Notes under the pieces: model-generated
The model's input: the letters and a program-made list of their open reading frames with translations, nothing else
Told to the model about the DNA's origin: nothing
Database searches by the model: none
NCBI GenBank assembly: GCA_947057405.1
Contig: CAMSEJ010000013.1
Location: 1 to 15,362 of the forward strand
Direction: 5' to 3'
Length of the DNA stretch: 15,362 nt
From: an uncultured Roseburia sp.
Lineage (GTDB): Bacteria; Bacillota; Clostridia; Lachnospirales; Lachnospiraceae
Program-made: the position numbers and the translations under genes
Shown: positions 13,523 to 15,362 of the stretch, in pieces
Layout: each line of letters opens with the position of its first letter
How positions within the stretch are numbered: position 1 is the first letter of the stretch

Positions 13523-15355
13523 TTATTTCACGGTTACTTTGACTTTCTTTTTCACGCCGTTTGCTTTTATGGTAATGGTTGCTGTTCCTTTCTTGATTCC
13601 CTTTACGGTTCCTTTTGTATCTACTTTGGCAACCTTTTTGTTGGAAGAGCGATAGGTCAGCTTGCTGCCGTCGGAGGATTTTGCCTTAAGCCTGACTTTT
13701 TTGCCGACCTTTACAGTGTATTTGGATTTGGCGGTTGTAATCTTCGTCTTCTCCTGCGCTGCCAGCATTTCATCCAATATGCCCATCCAAATTGCCGATT
13801 CGTCCCTCATACTGGCGTTGAAATCGTCTAACATCTTCTTGGTTGCAGCGGCGGCTTCTGCTGATTTCTGTGCTTCCAGCTTCGCTTTTTCCACCTCTGC
13901 CTTTGCCTTTTCCACCTCGGCTTTGGCCAGCTCCACTTCCGCTTTGGCTCTTTCCACCTCGGCTTTTGCCCGTTCCGCTTCCAGCTTGGCCCGTTCAACT
14001 TCCAGCTCTGCCATCATCTGTGCTTTTTCCGCCAGCGCCTGTGCCTTTTCGGCAGCCTTCTGTGCCGCTTCGGCCATTGCCTGTGCCGTCTCCGATCTGC
14101 TCTGGGCCTTTTCGGCTTCCTCCTGTGCCTTTCTGGCATCTTCCATTGCCCGGGCTGCGTCTTTTTGAACTTCCTGTGCTTGGATCCTTGCCTCAACGGC
14201 CGCGTCTTTGGCTGCTTCGGCTTTTGCCTGCGCTGCCGCTGCCGCCTGCTCGGCCTTCTTTGCTTCCTCCTCGCTGCCGCCCGCTGCGTCCGCTGCCGCC
14301 TGTGCCGCATCTACCGCGCCTTTTACGGCATCGGCATATCCCTGTGCCAGCTCTGCGGCTGCTTCGGCTGCATCTGCTTTGGCCTGTGCCGCGTCGGCGT
14401 TTGCCGCTGCCGCCTGTGCCGCATCGTCTGCTGCCTGGGCACAATCCGCCGCTGCCTCGGCTTTGGCCGCTGCCGCGTCTGCCTTGGCCTGTACCAGCTC
14501 TGCGATTTCCCCGAAGCCTTCCATATCCTCTGCTGCCTTATCGGCTGCTTCCTTCGCTTCCGCTGCCGCCGCTTCTGCCGCTGCTTTGGCCGCTTCGGCT
14601 GCTGCCCTTGCCGTTTCGGCATCCCCGGCCTTTGCCGCTGCAGCGTCTTTGGCTGCTTCGGCTTCGTCCTTTGCTGCCACGGCTTCTTCTCTGGCTGCTT
14701 CGGCTGCGTCTTTGGCCGCTTCGGCTTCCTGGACTAAGCCTTCTGTCTTCAATGCGTTATATTCCGCGGCTGCGGCAAGCAGCGCGTTGTAATTGCCGAC
14801 CTGTGCTTTCTCGTCATCCGTCAGCGCATTGTAGTAAGAAAGCGCCGACTGGATTGCCAGATTACATTCCGGCGTACAGGCAACCGTGCCTATTTTTTCA
14901 ATCATAGCCTCTGCCCGGTCGCTTACGCGGATCGGGTCGTACAAGAGCCCGTGCCCGCGCCCGTATACGATATTACTGTTATAGGTCGTACCGGATTCCA
15001 CATATTCATAGATATGGACCGGAAGCCTGCCGGACGCGCCGTATACGCCAAACGCCACTTCCACGCCTGCGGTGATATTCGGGCCAAACGCCACTTCGGT
15101 TGTCGTAATGCCGCCGTTTAAGATTTCGGTCGGGTCTGCGCTTGAGCCTTTGCAGCCGTATACGGCCAGAACCGCGTCGGCATTTGCATAATGCTGTACA
15201 TCATACGGCTTGTCTACACTCATAATAACGGATCGCTTCCCGTTTGCCTTACAGTAATTCGCCACATCCGTCGGGAATTTGGTCACCCACTGACTGGCCT
15301 GCCGATTGGCCGCGCTGCTTACCTCGGAAGTGACAAATACGGTCTCCGCCCAAAC
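13523..15355 (-). CDS. Surface protein: GH3 C-terminal domain, long Ala-rich coiled coil, Big_2 Ig-like domain (5' incomplete)
   Basis: About 610 residues are visible; the front of the protein lies outside the window. Numbering from a GTG at 15286, residues 1-118 match the C-terminal domain of glycoside hydrolase family 3 (MSVDKPYDVQHY, AVYGCKGSSADPTE, AFGVYGASGRLPV, GRGHGLLYD). Residues about 140-180 are a short helical module (YYNALTDDEKAQV) common on Lachnospiraceae surface proteins. Residues about 185-485 are an unbroken Ala/Glu/Lys/Asp-rich heptad region, a predicted rod of over 40 nm if fully helical. Residues about 512-587 are a Big_2-type Ig domain (YTVKVGKKVRLKAKSSDG, GTATITIKA). The natural start is unknown: GH3-like coding clearly continues upstream of 15286 (ETVFVTSEVSS) until an in-frame TGA at 15358-15356. 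A wall-associated sugar hydrolase on a stalk is the inferred role. Confidence 0.8.
   Translation of the reverse strand, partial: VWAETVFVTSEVSSAANRQASQWVTKFPTDVANYCKANGKRSVIMSVDKPYDVQHYANADAVLAVYGCKGSSADPTEILNGGITTTEVAFGPNITAGVEVAFGVYGASGRLPVHIYEYVESGTTYNSNIVYGRGHGLLYDPIRVSDRAEAMIEKIGTVACTPECNLAIQSALSYYNALTDDEKAQVGNYNALLAAAAEYNALKTEGLVQEAEAAKDAAEAAREEAVAAKDEAEAAKDAAAAKAGDAETARAAAEAAKAAAEAAAAEAKEAADKAAEDMEGFGEIAELVQAKADAAAAKAEAAADCAQAADDAAQAAAANADAAQAKADAAEAAAELAQGYADAVKGAVDAAQAAADAAGGSEEEAKKAEQAAAAAQAKAEAAKDAAVEARIQAQEVQKDAARAMEDARKAQEEAEKAQSRSETAQAMAEAAQKAAEKAQALAEKAQMMAELEVERAKLEAERAKAEVERAKAEVELAKAEVEKAKAEVEKAKLEAQKSAEAAAATKKMLDDFNASMRDESAIWMGILDEMLAAQEKTKITTAKSKYTVKVGKKVRLKAKSSDGSKLTYRSSNKKVAKVDTKGTVKGIKKGTATITIKANGVKKKVKVTVK
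13859..14008 (-). repeat. Tandem heptad (21-bp) repeats in the coiled coil
   Basis: Residues about 427-476 repeat a seven-residue unit of the form V-E-x-A-K-A-E (VERAKAE, VELAKAE, VEKAKAE, VEKAKLE). In DNA this is a 21-bp period with diverged codons, so the repeats are old or maintained at the protein level. Looser heptads fill the rest of 13832-14734. Confidence 0.8.
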
Positions 15356-15362
15356 TCACGCT

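Noticed and set aside
13859..14008. CRISPR-like short regular repeats
   Set aside because: The 21-bp units are contiguous, without unique spacers, and encode heptads in the frame of a coiled coil.
13662..14907. Several long plus-strand open frames rich in Leu/Pro, Ala/Ser or Cys/Arg
   Set aside because: They are antisense shadows of the Ala/Glu/Lys coiled coil. The repetitive GC-rich codons keep other frames open, and none has a ribosome binding site or a recognisable domain.
1..15362. Mobile element, prophage or tRNA-associated integration
   Set aside because: No transposase, integrase, terminal inverted repeats, target duplications or tRNA gene could be recognised.

Overview
The window looks like chromosome from a gut-type Firmicute, most likely a Clostridia/Lachnospiraceae relative. 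The basis is AGGAGG-type ribosome binding sites, a T-box leader, a BlaI/BlaR1-type pair, and large secreted proteins with lysine-rich, LRR_5, Ig-like and coiled-coil parts typical of that family; the taxonomy is inference. No rRNA, tRNA, CRISPR array, transposase or integrase was found. Genes at both edges are cut off.

Layout. (1) 1-2582: divergent hexuronate genes, uxaC (minus, 3' end outside the window) and a 2-keto-3-deoxygluconate kinase, kdgK (plus). (2) 2671-4511: a cyclophilin-type prolyl isomerase whose stop overlaps the start of a UraA-type NCS2 permease, closed by a strong intrinsic terminator at 4551-4595. (3) 4619-6990: a consensus sigma-A promoter carrying two matching 16-bp operators, a BlaI/MecI-type repressor, and a BlaR1-type M56 membrane metalloprotease. 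The protease's outer part does not look like a penicillin-binding domain. This block is visibly more AT-rich than its neighbours. (4) 7144-8825: mrp (Fe-S carrier ATPase, minus), divergent from an Mrr-type nuclease fused to about four membrane helices. (5) 8822-10642: a tryptophan T-box leader with its own promoter, specifier, T-box sequence and terminator, driving a collapsed trpB-trpA gene. (6) 10770-15362: two large exported proteins on the minus strand. One is a transglutaminase-like/LRR_5 protein. The other is the C-terminal part of a GH3 glycosidase followed by about 300 residues of Ala/Glu/Lys coiled coil and a Big_2-type Ig domain.

The most unusual locus is trpBA. The reading frame has an amber stop at codon 8, lacks roughly 100 residues inside TrpB, and jumps directly from late TrpB into TrpA, losing the TrpB C-terminus and TrpA N-terminus. 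Its T-box control region still looks intact. Either the operon is decaying while its regulator survives, or the region is misassembled; read mapping would settle this. The second locus of interest is the BlaI/BlaR1-type switch. It has a non-beta-lactam sensor, a possible internal start that would make the sensor a free lipoprotein, and no neighbouring resistance gene.
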